From Xanthocytophaga flava (GTDB lineage: Bacteria > Bacteroidota > Bacteroidia > Cytophagales > 172606-1): a stretch of 64,000 bases of DNA. The notes below the pieces were generated by a model that was given only the letters and a program-made list of their open reading frames with translations, made no database searches and was not told the DNA's origin. Below, one piece after another: positions 17,452 to 24,988 of the stretch (its first letter is position 1; every line of letters begins with the position of its first letter). The stretch spans positions 1-64,000 of the forward strand of contig JASJOS010000017.1 of the NCBI GenBank assembly GCA_030068525.1, read 5' to 3'. Both the position numbers and the translations under genes were made by a program.

Positions 17452-18464
17452 AGGCTTATTTTACAACTTGCAATCGATGAATCATCTGTATTTCGGGTAA
17501 AGTCTTTGAACAAGGCCGCATTGAGTAACGACAAGTCATTACGTATCAGGCCTGGAAGCTTCAGTACATCCCATTTTGATTTTATCCCATCACTACACAT
17601 CATGATCAACTGACCAGGAATATACTCAATCAGATGATCATTCATAGTTTTAGGTATGTTTAATCCTATAATACCATTGTAGGAGGTAAGGGTCTTATCT
17701 GTAGCCAAACTAAACATTCGTGTACTAATGTTGCCTACCCCACAAATTTTCCATTGTTTATTCTTGAGGCTGAATATAGCAATAGTGCCTACCAATCCTC
17801 TGGTTTTTTTTACTGAATTATGAATAAAGCGAATATTTTCCACCGGACTGTCGGATTCGCATAGATTAAATGCCTCAATAGCTGTATTTACAGCAATAGC
17901 AGCATCCTTACCATGACCTAATCCATCTCCGAGAAAGAGTTTGATATGCTCTTTGGTTTGTTTGAATGAGAAATTGTCTCCACACTCTGTTTCACCTGGT
18001 TTGGGTACTACCAGAGAACGGATTTCTATCGGGTTGCCAACTTGCGTACCAGGAAGCTCTTTTGCAAAGATTCTGGAGAGAAGGATAGTACCCCACCCTT
18101 TGTGTGTATAGATTTGAAAAAAATTGGAAAGCCGTTGAATAGCACCTAAACCATTACCTAGCGTATTGGTAGAAGAGACTCCATCCTTCATCATGTTTCT
18201 GACGTCAGATATACCCGGCCCGTTATCAATACAAATGATCTCTATACCCTGTATCCCTTTTTCCTCAATCAGTTTTACCAGTATTTCTCCTCCATTTGCA
18301 TGTTTGACTAAGTTGGAAACCATCTCCGCTACCACAATATCAATCTCAGCTAACCGTTTTTGGGGAAAGTTGGCAGAGGTTGCCAGAAGAGCTACTTCCC
18401 TTTTTAAAATTGCAAAATAACTTCTCTCAGAAGCATTTAATCTGAGATGTATGTCGTTAACCAT
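17448..18464 (-). CDS. RsbT-like ATPase fused to PP2C/SpoIIE-type phosphatase (RsbX-like)
   Basis: This 338-residue fusion has two halves. Residues 1-140 form a GHKL-type anti-sigma ATPase with N-box EMVSNLVKHA near 46, G1 box DNGPGISD near 80 and G2 NGLGAIQRL near 105. Residues 145-338 resemble the PP2C phosphatases RsbX/SpoIIE, with metal-binding motifs GDGLGHGKDAA near 190, CSDGI near 290 and DDSS near 329. In Bacillus the phosphatase RsbX dephosphorylates RsbR and RsbS and resets the stressosome. The fused ATPase half could target it there. The gene overlaps rsbT by 8 bases and the kinase gene by 4, so they are translationally coupled. Confidence 0.88.
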   Translation of the reverse strand: MVNDIHLRLNASERSYFAILKREVALLATSANFPQKRLAEIDIVVAEMVSNLVKHANGGEILVKLIEEKGIQGIEIICIDNGPGISDVRNMMKDGVSSTNTLGNGLGAIQRLSNFFQIYTHKGWGTILLSRIFAKELPGTQVGNPIEIRSLVVPKPGETECGDNFSFKQTKEHIKLFLGDGLGHGKDAAIAVNTAIEAFNLCESDSPVENIRFIHNSVKKTRGLVGTIAIFSLKNKQWKICGVGNISTRMFSLATDKTLTSYNGIIGLNIPKTMNDHLIEYIPGQLIMMCSDGIKSKWDVLKLPGLIRNDLSLLNAALFKDFTRNTDDSSIASCKISL

Positions 18465-18870
18465 TCTTCCATTTTATAATCATGACAGTGGTGCCTTCGC
18501 CAACTGTACTTTTAATGTCAAATTCGCTGGCTAGCCTTTTCGCACCAGGTAAACCCAGTCCGAGACTCTTGCCAGTAGAGAAGCCGTCTTCCATCGCTTT
18601 CTGAATATCTTCAATCCCAGGTCCTTTGTCAGTAAAGGTTACACGGATTCCATTTTCTCTGCCTTTGCTAATTATTTCAATAAGAGTAGAGCCACCACCA
18701 GCGTATTTTAACATATTTCGTGCCAGCTCAGAACAAGCAGTGACCAGCTTGGTTTGGTTAACAAGGCCCATGCTTATTTTAGTCGCATACTCTTTTACCC
18801 GGCTGAGAAAAGGAACTACGTCCTGTTCTTTTCCAACAAGTAGGCTATCTTTATTCAGCACTACTATCAT
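18457..18870 (-). CDS. rsbT: RsbT-like anti-sigma regulatory serine/threonine kinase
   Basis: The 137-residue protein is a GHKL-fold kinase of the RsbT group. It has N-box ELARNMLKYA near residue 48, G1 box DKGPGIEDI near 81 and G2 GLGLPGAKRLA near 104. All ATP-binding motifs are intact. In characterised stressosomes RsbT phosphorylates Ser and Thr of the RsbR and RsbS STAS domains on stress, then leaves the complex to activate its target. Here the usual target RsbU is absent. The downstream histidine kinase carries an RsbT-like region instead. The start overlaps the end of rsbS by 20 bases. Confidence 0.92.
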   Translation of the reverse strand: MIVVLNKDSLLVGKEQDVVPFLSRVKEYATKISMGLVNQTKLVTACSELARNMLKYAGGGSTLIEIISKGRENGIRVTFTDKGPGIEDIQKAMEDGFSTGKSLGLGLPGAKRLASEFDIKSTVGEGTTVMIIKWKNG

Positions 18871-19255
18871 CCTGTTCTTCTATATCGGTTTCTGAGAAGG
18901 AATCTATTTTGTTTCTTAATAGTAGCATACCTTTTTCTACATTCAGTGCAGTGCTTACACCTTTCAGTTCCAACCCTAACTCTACTAAGGTAATGGCTAC
19001 AGCTGGCTGCATACCTACCAAAACGGTTTCTGCATCCATTATTTTGCTCATCGTGCCAATGTTACCTATGATTCTTCCCATAAAGGAATCAACAATAGAT
19101 AATGCGGAAATATCTATAAGAACCCCTCTGGCGCCTGTTTTATATACCATTTGGGCAAGATCTGTTTCCAGATTTAAGGCAAGGCGGTCATATAAGTCTA
19201 CCTGAATGGTGACTAATAAAAACTTGCCCATCTGAAGAATAGGAATACGATCCAT
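18851..19255 (-). CDS. rsbS: RsbS-like stressosome scaffold, STAS domain protein
   Basis: The protein is a single STAS domain of 134 residues. The conserved DISALSIVDSFMGRIIGN places Ser57 at the site phosphorylated by RsbT (Ser59 in Bacillus RsbS). The first residues (RIPILQMGKFLLVTIQVDL) match the opening of RsbS. The C-terminal 25 residues are acidic (SETDIEEQDD) and extend beyond the family core. RsbS and RsbR together build the large cytoplasmic stressosome shell. The gene lies 6 bases after rsbR and overlaps rsbT, in the canonical order R-S-T. Confidence 0.93.
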   Translation of the reverse strand: MDRIPILQMGKFLLVTIQVDLYDRLALNLETDLAQMVYKTGARGVLIDISALSIVDSFMGRIIGNIGTMSKIMDAETVLVGMQPAVAITLVELGLELKGVSTALNVEKGMLLLRNKIDSFSETDIEEQDDSSAE

Positions 19256-19261
19256 AGGATT

Positions 19262-20128
19262 CTATAAGCTAAAATTTTCTTTGGTTGATTTTTTTACTTC
19301 CAGACGCAGCATAGAAAAGGCATGTTTTAATGCGCTGGCAAGAGAAGCCTTGGTAATAATGTTAGAAAGATCAATGCCCAGTTGTACAACTGTCTGAGCT
19401 ATTTCAGGGCGGATACCACTGATGATACACTCAGCACCCATTAATCGGGTAGCACTCACGGTTTTGATCAGGTGTTGAGCTACTAACGAATCTACTGCAG
19501 GTACACCTGAAATATCCAGAATCGCAATGCCACTACCTGACTCCACGATTTCCTGTAGCAGATTTTCCATTACTACCTGTGTACGGGCACTGTCCAGCGT
19601 ACCGATAATAGGAAGAGCCAGAATGCCATCCCAAACGCGTATAACTGGTGTAGAGATCTCTGCTATCTCATCTGTTTGACGAAGAATTACTTCTTCTCTG
19701 CCTTTGATAAAGGTTTCGAATGTCGAGATGGAAAAGGAATCCAGTAGCTTACTTACCTTTAACGTAATCTCGTATAAGGCTGAAGGATCATTTTTAACTT
19801 CTTCCTGTAAGGTTTCTAACAGCGCATCCTTTAAACTAAAAATATAAAACCCTGTTTCTCTCGGTGAAAACCCCTGGCGTGCCCGTGAATGAGAGATGCC
19901 TGCAAGGATTTCAACGATAGGATCAAAATCCGGAGATTGCACGTCAGTAATATTTTTGTCATTGACAAGTTTTACCAGTTTAGTAAGCAATTCTTCGGAT
20001 TGGTTACGCAGACCTTCGTTGCTGATCAAATCTTCCCGCAGAATTTCATCTGCCATCTGATTGGTCATCCATCGTTCTAGGATCTGGGTTTTCTTTTTCT
20101 GGAGAAGTTTGGAAATGTCTACTTTCAT
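19262..20128 (-). CDS. rsbR: RsbR-like stressosome sensor, RsbRD-type N-terminus plus STAS domain
   Basis: The 288-residue first gene of the operon has an N-terminal helical domain (10-135) of the RsbRD_N type, with ISHSRARQGFSPRETGFYIFSLKDAL near 78-103. The linker IRVWDGILALPIIGTLDSAR (163-182) is highly typical of RsbR. The STAS domain carries Ser214 in VDSL and Ser237 in SGIRPEIAQT, at the two positions that are threonines (T171 and T205) in Bacillus RsbR. This paralogue is predicted to protrude a sensor domain from the stressosome. The stimulus is not evident. It begins the five-gene cluster running down to 15742. Confidence 0.92.
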   Translation of the reverse strand: MKVDISKLLQKKKTQILERWMTNQMADEILREDLISNEGLRNQSEELLTKLVKLVNDKNITDVQSPDFDPIVEILAGISHSRARQGFSPRETGFYIFSLKDALLETLQEEVKNDPSALYEITLKVSKLLDSFSISTFETFIKGREEVILRQTDEIAEISTPVIRVWDGILALPIIGTLDSARTQVVMENLLQEIVESGSGIAILDISGVPAVDSLVAQHLIKTVSATRLMGAECIISGIRPEIAQTVVQLGIDLSNIITKASLASALKHAFSMLRLEVKKSTKENFSL

Positions 20129-21098
20129 TCCGGTTAGTAATTGGTTGAGGAATATATGGATACATGAAATGCTCCCAAAAGTAAGAAAATTATTGTAACT
20201 CCTTTTGGCAGGTACTCTAAATTAATCGTGTTTGTCTGACAAGTAGTGAAATGTAGTTATCGGGATTTTACAAGAACGCTAGTAAATGAAAATTGCCTTC
20301 CTGATACAAAAAGAACTTTCATACTTTCGCTAAATAGGTATACGACATGTGTGATCAAAGACAGTTCGTAGAGTGCATTTTCACTTATTAGTGAATAACA
20401 GCATACAAAGATCAAAGATCCTTTTCTATTGTCAAAGTCGGTAAATACGTGATTTTAGGCATAAGTATTTACCACAATTAAACCAATAATTGAGCATTTA
20501 CCGCAATTTAACTGAAAATTGCTTCTTCTGTTTTTTACTTAATAAGTAAAAGTTCTAAAGTCTGATCTCCTGGAGTAAATTGATAGTATAAATGAGATGT
20601 AGTAGGTAATACGACTATACTTTCTTCACTATTCTGCTCCAACATTGTATTTCATTCATGCTATCATACTTTGCATGCTACTTACTATTATCAAATTTTT
20701 GGCAAAGGTCATGGGTGCTATTATGATCTTGTTTTGTCAGGACTACAGGATGCTGGAAACTTGTGTTTCTATCCGGATAGTAACATGCTTCCCTAGGTCA
20801 AATACTTGATTACCTTATAGTTATCGTCAGTCACTACATAGTTGACCTTTCTTATCATAGTCCTGATTTCTTTACTGGCACGAGGTATTTAATAGATGCG
20901 ATGAACGATATAGCTCCTACATAAGTCCTATTTTTTTGCAAAATGGAAGTAGCTGATTTTCTGTTTTTAGGATAATTTTTGAAGAAATATTACATAAGTA
21001 TGAGTTACCTATAGTATGAGCTACGTATAAAGGATAGTAGTATGTGTTAAAAACACTTGGCGTAGGTCACGCTTACTAGAGATACTACTCTATAGCTT
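20129..21098. other. 970-bp intergenic region upstream of the stressosome operon
   Basis: A minus-7-like box TACTTTTG lies on the minus strand at 20176-20183, about 50 bases before rsbR. A minus-33 box at the right distance was not seen. The rest is AT-rich and without long ORFs. Two short TTTACC(A/G)CAAT motifs occur near 20465 and 20498. A short coding-like stretch near 20696-20795 has no start and stops early. Confidence 0.4.
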
Positions 21099-21446
21099 AT
21101 GAACTCATTTTATTATGAAAGAATTTTCGGGCTTACTTTAGCTGAAATTAATAATGGTAATATCAGTGGTTCTGATGTTAAGATTGAGGGTAATGAGATT
21201 AGTTTGGTTGGAGAAAAAATTAACAGAACCTGTAAGGTAAGTGTAGAAGATTTTGAGAAGAAAGTAGATAGCCTAAAAAGCTCAATATCCGACCTTTTAA
21301 AGAGCAAAGTTACTGTTCAATATGATATGGATACTTTCCAGGTTTACATTGACAAACGTAAAACCTTGTCAAAACAGGAGTATGTTGAGTATTATAATAT
21401 AAATGTTGAAGCAATGAATATACTTCCTACGTGCATAATGCATTAA
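21099..21446 (+). CDS. Hypothetical protein
   Basis: This is a 115-residue reading frame beginning ATG with no recognisable family. It contains a beta-rich first half (VKIEGNEISLVGEKINRTCKVSVEDF) and a helical, charged middle (KKVDSLKSSISDLLKSK). No signal peptide or membrane segment is present. Codon use is AT-rich like the surrounding region. A compact terminator directly follows the stop, which supports it being a real transcribed gene. It could be part of an acquired island, as it stands in a gene-poor area with IS debris. Confidence 0.5.
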   Translation: MNSFYYERIFGLTLAEINNGNISGSDVKIEGNEISLVGEKINRTCKVSVEDFEKKVDSLKSSISDLLKSKVTVQYDMDTFQVYIDKRKTLSKQEYVEYYNINVEAMNILPTCIMH

Positions 21447-21470
21447 AAGGGTGCTCTGAGTACCCTTTCT
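21446..21470 (+). terminator. Terminator after hypothetical gene
   Basis: AAAGGGTGC pairs with GTACCCTTT around a 5-base loop, followed by CTACTCTTT. It begins at the stop codon of the preceding gene. Confidence 0.55.
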
Positions 21471-21992
21471 ACTCTTTCCAGCTTCTCCAAATACATGTCA
21501 GATTGCTCGGGTTTACCTCTTTTTAGGTGATGGAAATATAGCGATTCCCATTGCGATTACTATCCAATATCCCAACATATTCCAGTTTTGTCTGATTGTC
21601 AATAATTGATTTTCCTATAGCTGTCTCATTTATATATCTGATACACCATAGCCCAACGTGTCTGGAGGTATGGAGCCTCAGTGATAATGCAATCCCCCTA
21701 GTCTTTTAGGCTGCCTGAATGTTTGATTGTAAAGTTTAATAGCCTTTGAGCTAGAATTTATAATTATATCTTACCCGTACTACCTAGGTTTCATAGTGAT
21801 CCGTACTGATAGATTTGGTAGTAATTGAACAAAAGTAATTCGGATTTTTATTTCAATCCTGTTTGAAACATAAGCACTGTTTCAAATAATAAGAACACTA
21901 AATGCAAGGAATGTTACAAGGACTTGATACCAGATGATTTACCTATTAGGTGCTAGCCGGATTAATTGATATCTAATCTATTAAAAGAATAT
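21471..21992. other. Intergenic region, nothing recognised
   Basis: About 520 bases between two hypothetical genes contain many stops in all frames. No repeat copy, RNA gene or promoter of the organism's consensus was recognised. Confidence 0.4.
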
Positions 21993-22310
21993 ATGCTGGA
22001 ATATGTAAAGTTGTTGCAGGCTGTAAAAGCTGACTATCAAACTATCAATAAGCGTTTTATACTTCGTAAAGAAGACAAAGCATATATCATAGCTGAGCAC
22101 CCTACTGAAAACCTTGATAAGAAATATTTCCATGCAGACGGATTTGTAAAATTTCAATTAGATGCAGATAAAGAAGAGGATGCCCGATTAGTTAATTTAC
22201 TGAAAGGCCAGCCTATCAAAAGATTAATTGGAAAAGACCGGGAACCTGTTTTTGAATGGATGAATAAACAGATTAAGATTGCTGATATGGAAGAATGGTT
22301 AAATTCCTAA
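21993..22310 (+). CDS. Hypothetical protein
   Basis: A 105-residue frame starts at the ATG at 21993. A TTG nine codons upstream is possible but less likely. The product is highly charged with alternating Lys and Glu/Asp, and appears mainly helical. It has HPTENLDKKYFHADGF near residue 36 and ends EWMNKQIKIADMEEWLNS. I do not recognise a family. No signal peptide or membrane segment is present. It lies just before an IS3 transposase remnant, in a gene-poor interval. Confidence 0.45.
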   Translation: MLEYVKLLQAVKADYQTINKRFILRKEDKAYIIAEHPTENLDKKYFHADGFVKFQLDADKEEDARLVNLLKGQPIKRLIGKDREPVFEWMNKQIKIADMEEWLNS

Positions 22311-22394
22311 GATGTTTTTTATACTGTACCAACCTGAAATGAGTTGATAGTTAGTAAAAAATAAATAGGTCCTTATCTGTTTATTACTGGCTAT

Positions 22395-22740
22395 ATTTTT
22401 CGTTTTATGATCCTTTGAACTGTATGAGGTGTTTGATTGCCTAAGACTAAATGAAATCTCTGTTGATTGTATAAATTAACCGCTTATTAAATCATTGTTG
22501 TCACTTGCTCGATAGCTGTTGGTTTAGTTAGGAAAACCCCTTCTTTAAAAATCCCATTCATTTGTTCAGCTAGTACATTCTGATACTAGTCATAACCATC
22601 AGTCATGGATGGTGGTAGTGTTGTATTTTTTTCAAAACCCGCTGATGTTAGGCGGAGCAATATTGAATCTCCGATCAGAATGATAATCAGACTTGGCTTG
22701 TCAGAGGTTGCTTTCGGATCAAAAGGTCTGACCTGTTGGT
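22395..22740 (-). pseudogene. Decayed IS3-family OrfB transposase (C-terminal third)
   Basis: On the minus strand, pieces of the rve integrase core can be read in shifting frames. HSDR then IQYCS is near 22690-22660. LAEQMNGIFKEGVFLTKP, with the catalytic Glu, is near 22575-22520. After two adjacent TAA codons (near 22490), AVNLYNQQRFHLVLGNQTPH continues toward 22420. These are the D and E blocks and the C-terminal rve_3 segment of IS3-family OrfB. At least one frameshift and three nonsense codons show it is long dead. No terminal repeats could be placed. Confidence 0.75.
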
Positions 22741-22880
22741 TTTTTATGTCTCATTCCAATGCTTTTTCCGCTCCACAACTGTAATTAGCAAAACAATTCA
22801 TTGTGTAATCAGTTATTGAAACAATAGTTGAAATCATAGCGAGTTTAAAACACTTAAAAGATAAAGTATCTGGAGTAACC

Positions 22881-23516
22881 ATGCAGCGAATCAACGAAGA
22901 GGATATACTAAATTTTGAAACACGCTACCGGGCACAATTCATCAATTCAATTACAGGATTTAAAAGTTTGGGGTTAGTGGGTAGCCGTAGCCATGAAGGA
23001 AATACTAACCTGGCTATATTTAGCTCTTTTACACATTTGGGTTCTAACCCTGCCTTATTGGCTTGTATATTTCGTCCGGATTCTGTGGAGCGACATACAT
23101 TGTCTAATATTCTGCAAACGGGTTTTTATACATTTAACCATATTCATGAAAATATTTACCAGCAGGCGCATCAAACCTCTGCAAGGTATGCACGTGAAAT
23201 CTCAGAGTTTGACGCTGTTGGATTGACGCCCGAATATAAAAACGGTTTTTGGGCTCCCTTTTGCCAGGAGTCTTTTCTACAGGTAGGACTTGAATTGAAA
23301 GAGAAGATAGATATTACCATCAATGGTACTATTATGGTGATTGGTCAGGTCAAAGAGGTCTATATTCCCGATAATACTTTACATCCTGATGGCTATGTGG
23401 ATGTTGAAAAAGCACAGACTCTTTGCTGCTCAGGGCTGGATAGCTACCACAAGACCAAACGACTGCATCGTTTGTCGTATGCCAAAACAAATAAAGAAGT
23501 TACTTTTCTGACCTGA
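22881..23516 (+). CDS. Flavin reductase-like FMN-binding protein
   Basis: The 211-residue protein has the fold of the flavin reductase-like family: FINSITGFKSLGLVGSRSHEGNTNLAIFSSF at 20-50 forms the FMN-binding barrel strands, and NPALLACIFRPDSVERHTLSNI follows. Members bind FMN and reduce it or use it in oxidoreduction. The particular substrate is unknown. The C-terminus (CCSGLDSYHKTKRLHRLSYAK) is typical of the Bacteroidota subgroup found beside DUF2256 and TIGR03643 genes, as here. The DUF2256 gene follows 15 bases later on the same strand. Confidence 0.88.
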   Translation: MQRINEEDILNFETRYRAQFINSITGFKSLGLVGSRSHEGNTNLAIFSSFTHLGSNPALLACIFRPDSVERHTLSNILQTGFYTFNHIHENIYQQAHQTSARYAREISEFDAVGLTPEYKNGFWAPFCQESFLQVGLELKEKIDITINGTIMVIGQVKEVYIPDNTLHPDGYVDVEKAQTLCCSGLDSYHKTKRLHRLSYAKTNKEVTFLT

Positions 23517-23531
23517 TGCTGTATAACCTCA

Positions 23532-23705
23532 ATGAAATCCGTTCTTACAAAAAAGACAACCTATAAAGGTAATAAGTCTCAATTGCCGGAAAAGATCTGC
23601 TCGTGTTGCCAGCGTTCTTTCAGTTGGAGAAAGAAATGGGCAAAAGACTGGGATTCGGTAAAATATTGTAGTGAGCGATGCAGAAGAATGAAGAGCAGCC
23701 AATAA
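23532..23705 (+). CDS. DUF2256 domain-containing small protein
   Basis: This 57-residue gene has a four-Cys zinc-ribbon-like core: KICSCCQRSFSWRKKW, then DSVKYCSERCRR. The WRKKWxxDWDxVKYCSxRCRR pattern defines DUF2256. The function is not established. In many Bacteroidota and marine bacteria the gene neighbours TIGR03643 and cryptochrome/photolyase genes. It starts 15 bases after the flavin reductase gene and ends 49 bases before the TIGR03643 gene, so the three probably form one transcript. It is very basic. Confidence 0.88.
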   Translation: MKSVLTKKTTYKGNKSQLPEKICSCCQRSFSWRKKWAKDWDSVKYCSERCRRMKSSQ

Positions 23706-23754
23706 TACACTGTATGTCACCAGACGTGAACACAAAGCGATAGAATATAAAAGT

Positions 23755-24057
23755 ATGAAGAACGTATCCGGTATTGAATCGTTGACAGAAAAGGAAATTG
23801 ATCGAATAATAGAAATGGCTTGGGAGGACCGAACACCATTTGAAGCCATAAAGTACCAGTTTGGTGTTTCAGAAGCAGAAACTATTCGCCTAATGCGTAA
23901 GACTATCAGCCGGTCAAGCTTCAATTTATGGCGCAAACGTGTTAATTCAAACATAAGCCAAAAGCATCTGGCCAAGGGGGCACATCAAGGCAGTCGTTTT
24001 AAATGTACGCATCAAAAATCTATCTCTCTTAATAAAATAGCTAAAAGGAGCAAATGA
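23755..24057 (+). CDS. TIGR03643 family protein (DUF2805)
   Basis: The 100-residue protein carries the TIGR03643 core: ESLTEKEIDRIIEMAWEDRTPFEAIKYQFG at 8-37, followed by VSEAETIRLMRKTISRSSFNLWRKRV, a helix-turn-helix-like arrangement. The C-terminus is basic (KRSK). The family is small and uncharacterised, and is usually found with DUF2256 and photolyase/cryptochrome genes. No photolyase lies in this window. The start ATG is preceded by GAATATAAAAGT. It is the final gene of the trio. Confidence 0.87.
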   Translation: MKNVSGIESLTEKEIDRIIEMAWEDRTPFEAIKYQFGVSEAETIRLMRKTISRSSFNLWRKRVNSNISQKHLAKGAHQGSRFKCTHQKSISLNKIAKRSK

Positions 24058-24439
24058 GTTTCTGTTGTGATAGCAGATTAGTCTGACTGAACATCTTCAT
24101 GACAAGATAGCCTTCAGAATAGTATCTATCCCAACTGTATGGCTGTGATTGATTTTAACAAAATTTTTCTGGCTGCGCACACTTCAACGCAGATTATTTT
24201 TTAACAAGAGCCAGGCTGCCGGTTTGTTCCGTGAAGAGTTTGCCTGTTATTCACCGCAGATTTTATTTTGATCGGAACTCCGATCACTTTTTAGTTTGCG
24301 CATAACTCACCGCAAAAACAAAATCTGATCGGAATTTACCGCAAAACTATTGCTTGCATAGAATTATGCACAATCCTTTTTATACCATGATAAAACGCAA
24401 GAGCAAGACCTTATCTTTTCCCATATAAAGAAAATTTCT
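24058..24439. other. Intergenic region with repeated short ACCGCA motifs
   Basis: Within 250 bases the motif (A/T)CACCGCA or TTACCGCAAA appears about four times (near 24187 as AACGCAG, 24251, 24309 and 24337), alternating with ATTTTATTTTGATCGGA-like blocks in both orientations. A 7-bp-arm palindrome GATCGGAACTCCGATC lies at 24270-24285. Similar TTTACCGCAAT motifs occur near 20498. Their role is unknown. Confidence 0.4.
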
Positions 24440-24461
24440 GGCACGGGTGGACACCCGTGCC
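24440..24461. repeat. Perfect hairpin marking the left side of the repeat block
   Basis: GGCACGGGTG and CACCCGTGCC form a perfect 10-bp stem with a 2-base loop. A related sequence (GGTACGGTTGGACACCC) adjoins the repeat block ending near 32965, so it appears to belong to the composite repeat family. Confidence 0.5.
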
Positions 24462-24524
24462 CATTATGAAAGTAGTATCCGCTCAATGCGGTCAACTTAA
24501 GAAAACTACTAAAACTACCTTCCC

Positions 24525-24636
24525 TGTCCTTCTGAAAGAATCTCGTGGCAAGACCGGCGGCCTTTCCGAATGGAGTATAAATTCACTCACAAACCAAGCG
24601 TGGCTCTATTTGTCACAAGTTTCTTCCAGAAGGACA
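24525..24636. repeat. Repeat family A core, copy 3
   Basis: The core begins TGTCCTTCTGAAAGAATCTC and ends in the mirrored arm TTCTTCCAGAAGGACA, in the same orientation as copy 2. An extra right half-unit (TTTCAGGAGGACAGGG) follows at 24648. A TCAATGCGGTCAACTTAAG motif precedes it at 24483, as in the composite element at 3898. The outer end GGTCCGAACGGACGTTCGAA lies at 24812-24836. Confidence 0.75.
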
Positions 24637-24689
24637 GGGAGAAGGGCCTTTCAGGAGGACAGGGAGAGTGTTTTTTCTTTTATTTCCGT

Positions 24690-24709
24690 CGTTGGTGTTA
24701 TCACCAACG
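24690..24709. repeat. Repeat family B palindrome, copy 2
   Basis: This is the same 20-bp palindrome as at 13807 (CGTTGGTGTTATCACCAACG), again followed by TTTCCCTC and a second GTTGGTG (near 24730). Here it sits inside a family A composite block. Confidence 0.6.
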
Positions 24710-24988
24710 ACCACTTTCCCTCCATTAATGTTGGTGTTATCTCCAACATGGGGGAAAATGTAAACATGGCTCTCTTTGTACCAACGCAACGGACGTTGCT
24801 TTCAATATAGGTCCGAACGGACGTTCGAACCAGCGTCTTTCTAGTTGAGCTAGTACTATATTCCCTGGAATTCTCAAAATTAAAAAAGACATGGGGCAAT
24901 GTATGAAACAAGGCTTGCCGTGAAGTCAGCACCTGTTGTTTGGACAGGTAATCGCCTTCTGAAATTCGGGATGAAGCTTGTTGTTGGT

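Noticed and set aside
20690-20830. Coding-like stretch reading FGKGHGCYYDLVLSGLQDAG
   Set aside because: No start codon, stops soon after, and no recognised family. It may be a relic, but support is too weak for a call.
24640-24932. Minus-strand frame of 93 codons ahead of the LytTR gene
   Set aside because: It runs through family A and B repeats and contains no domain signature.
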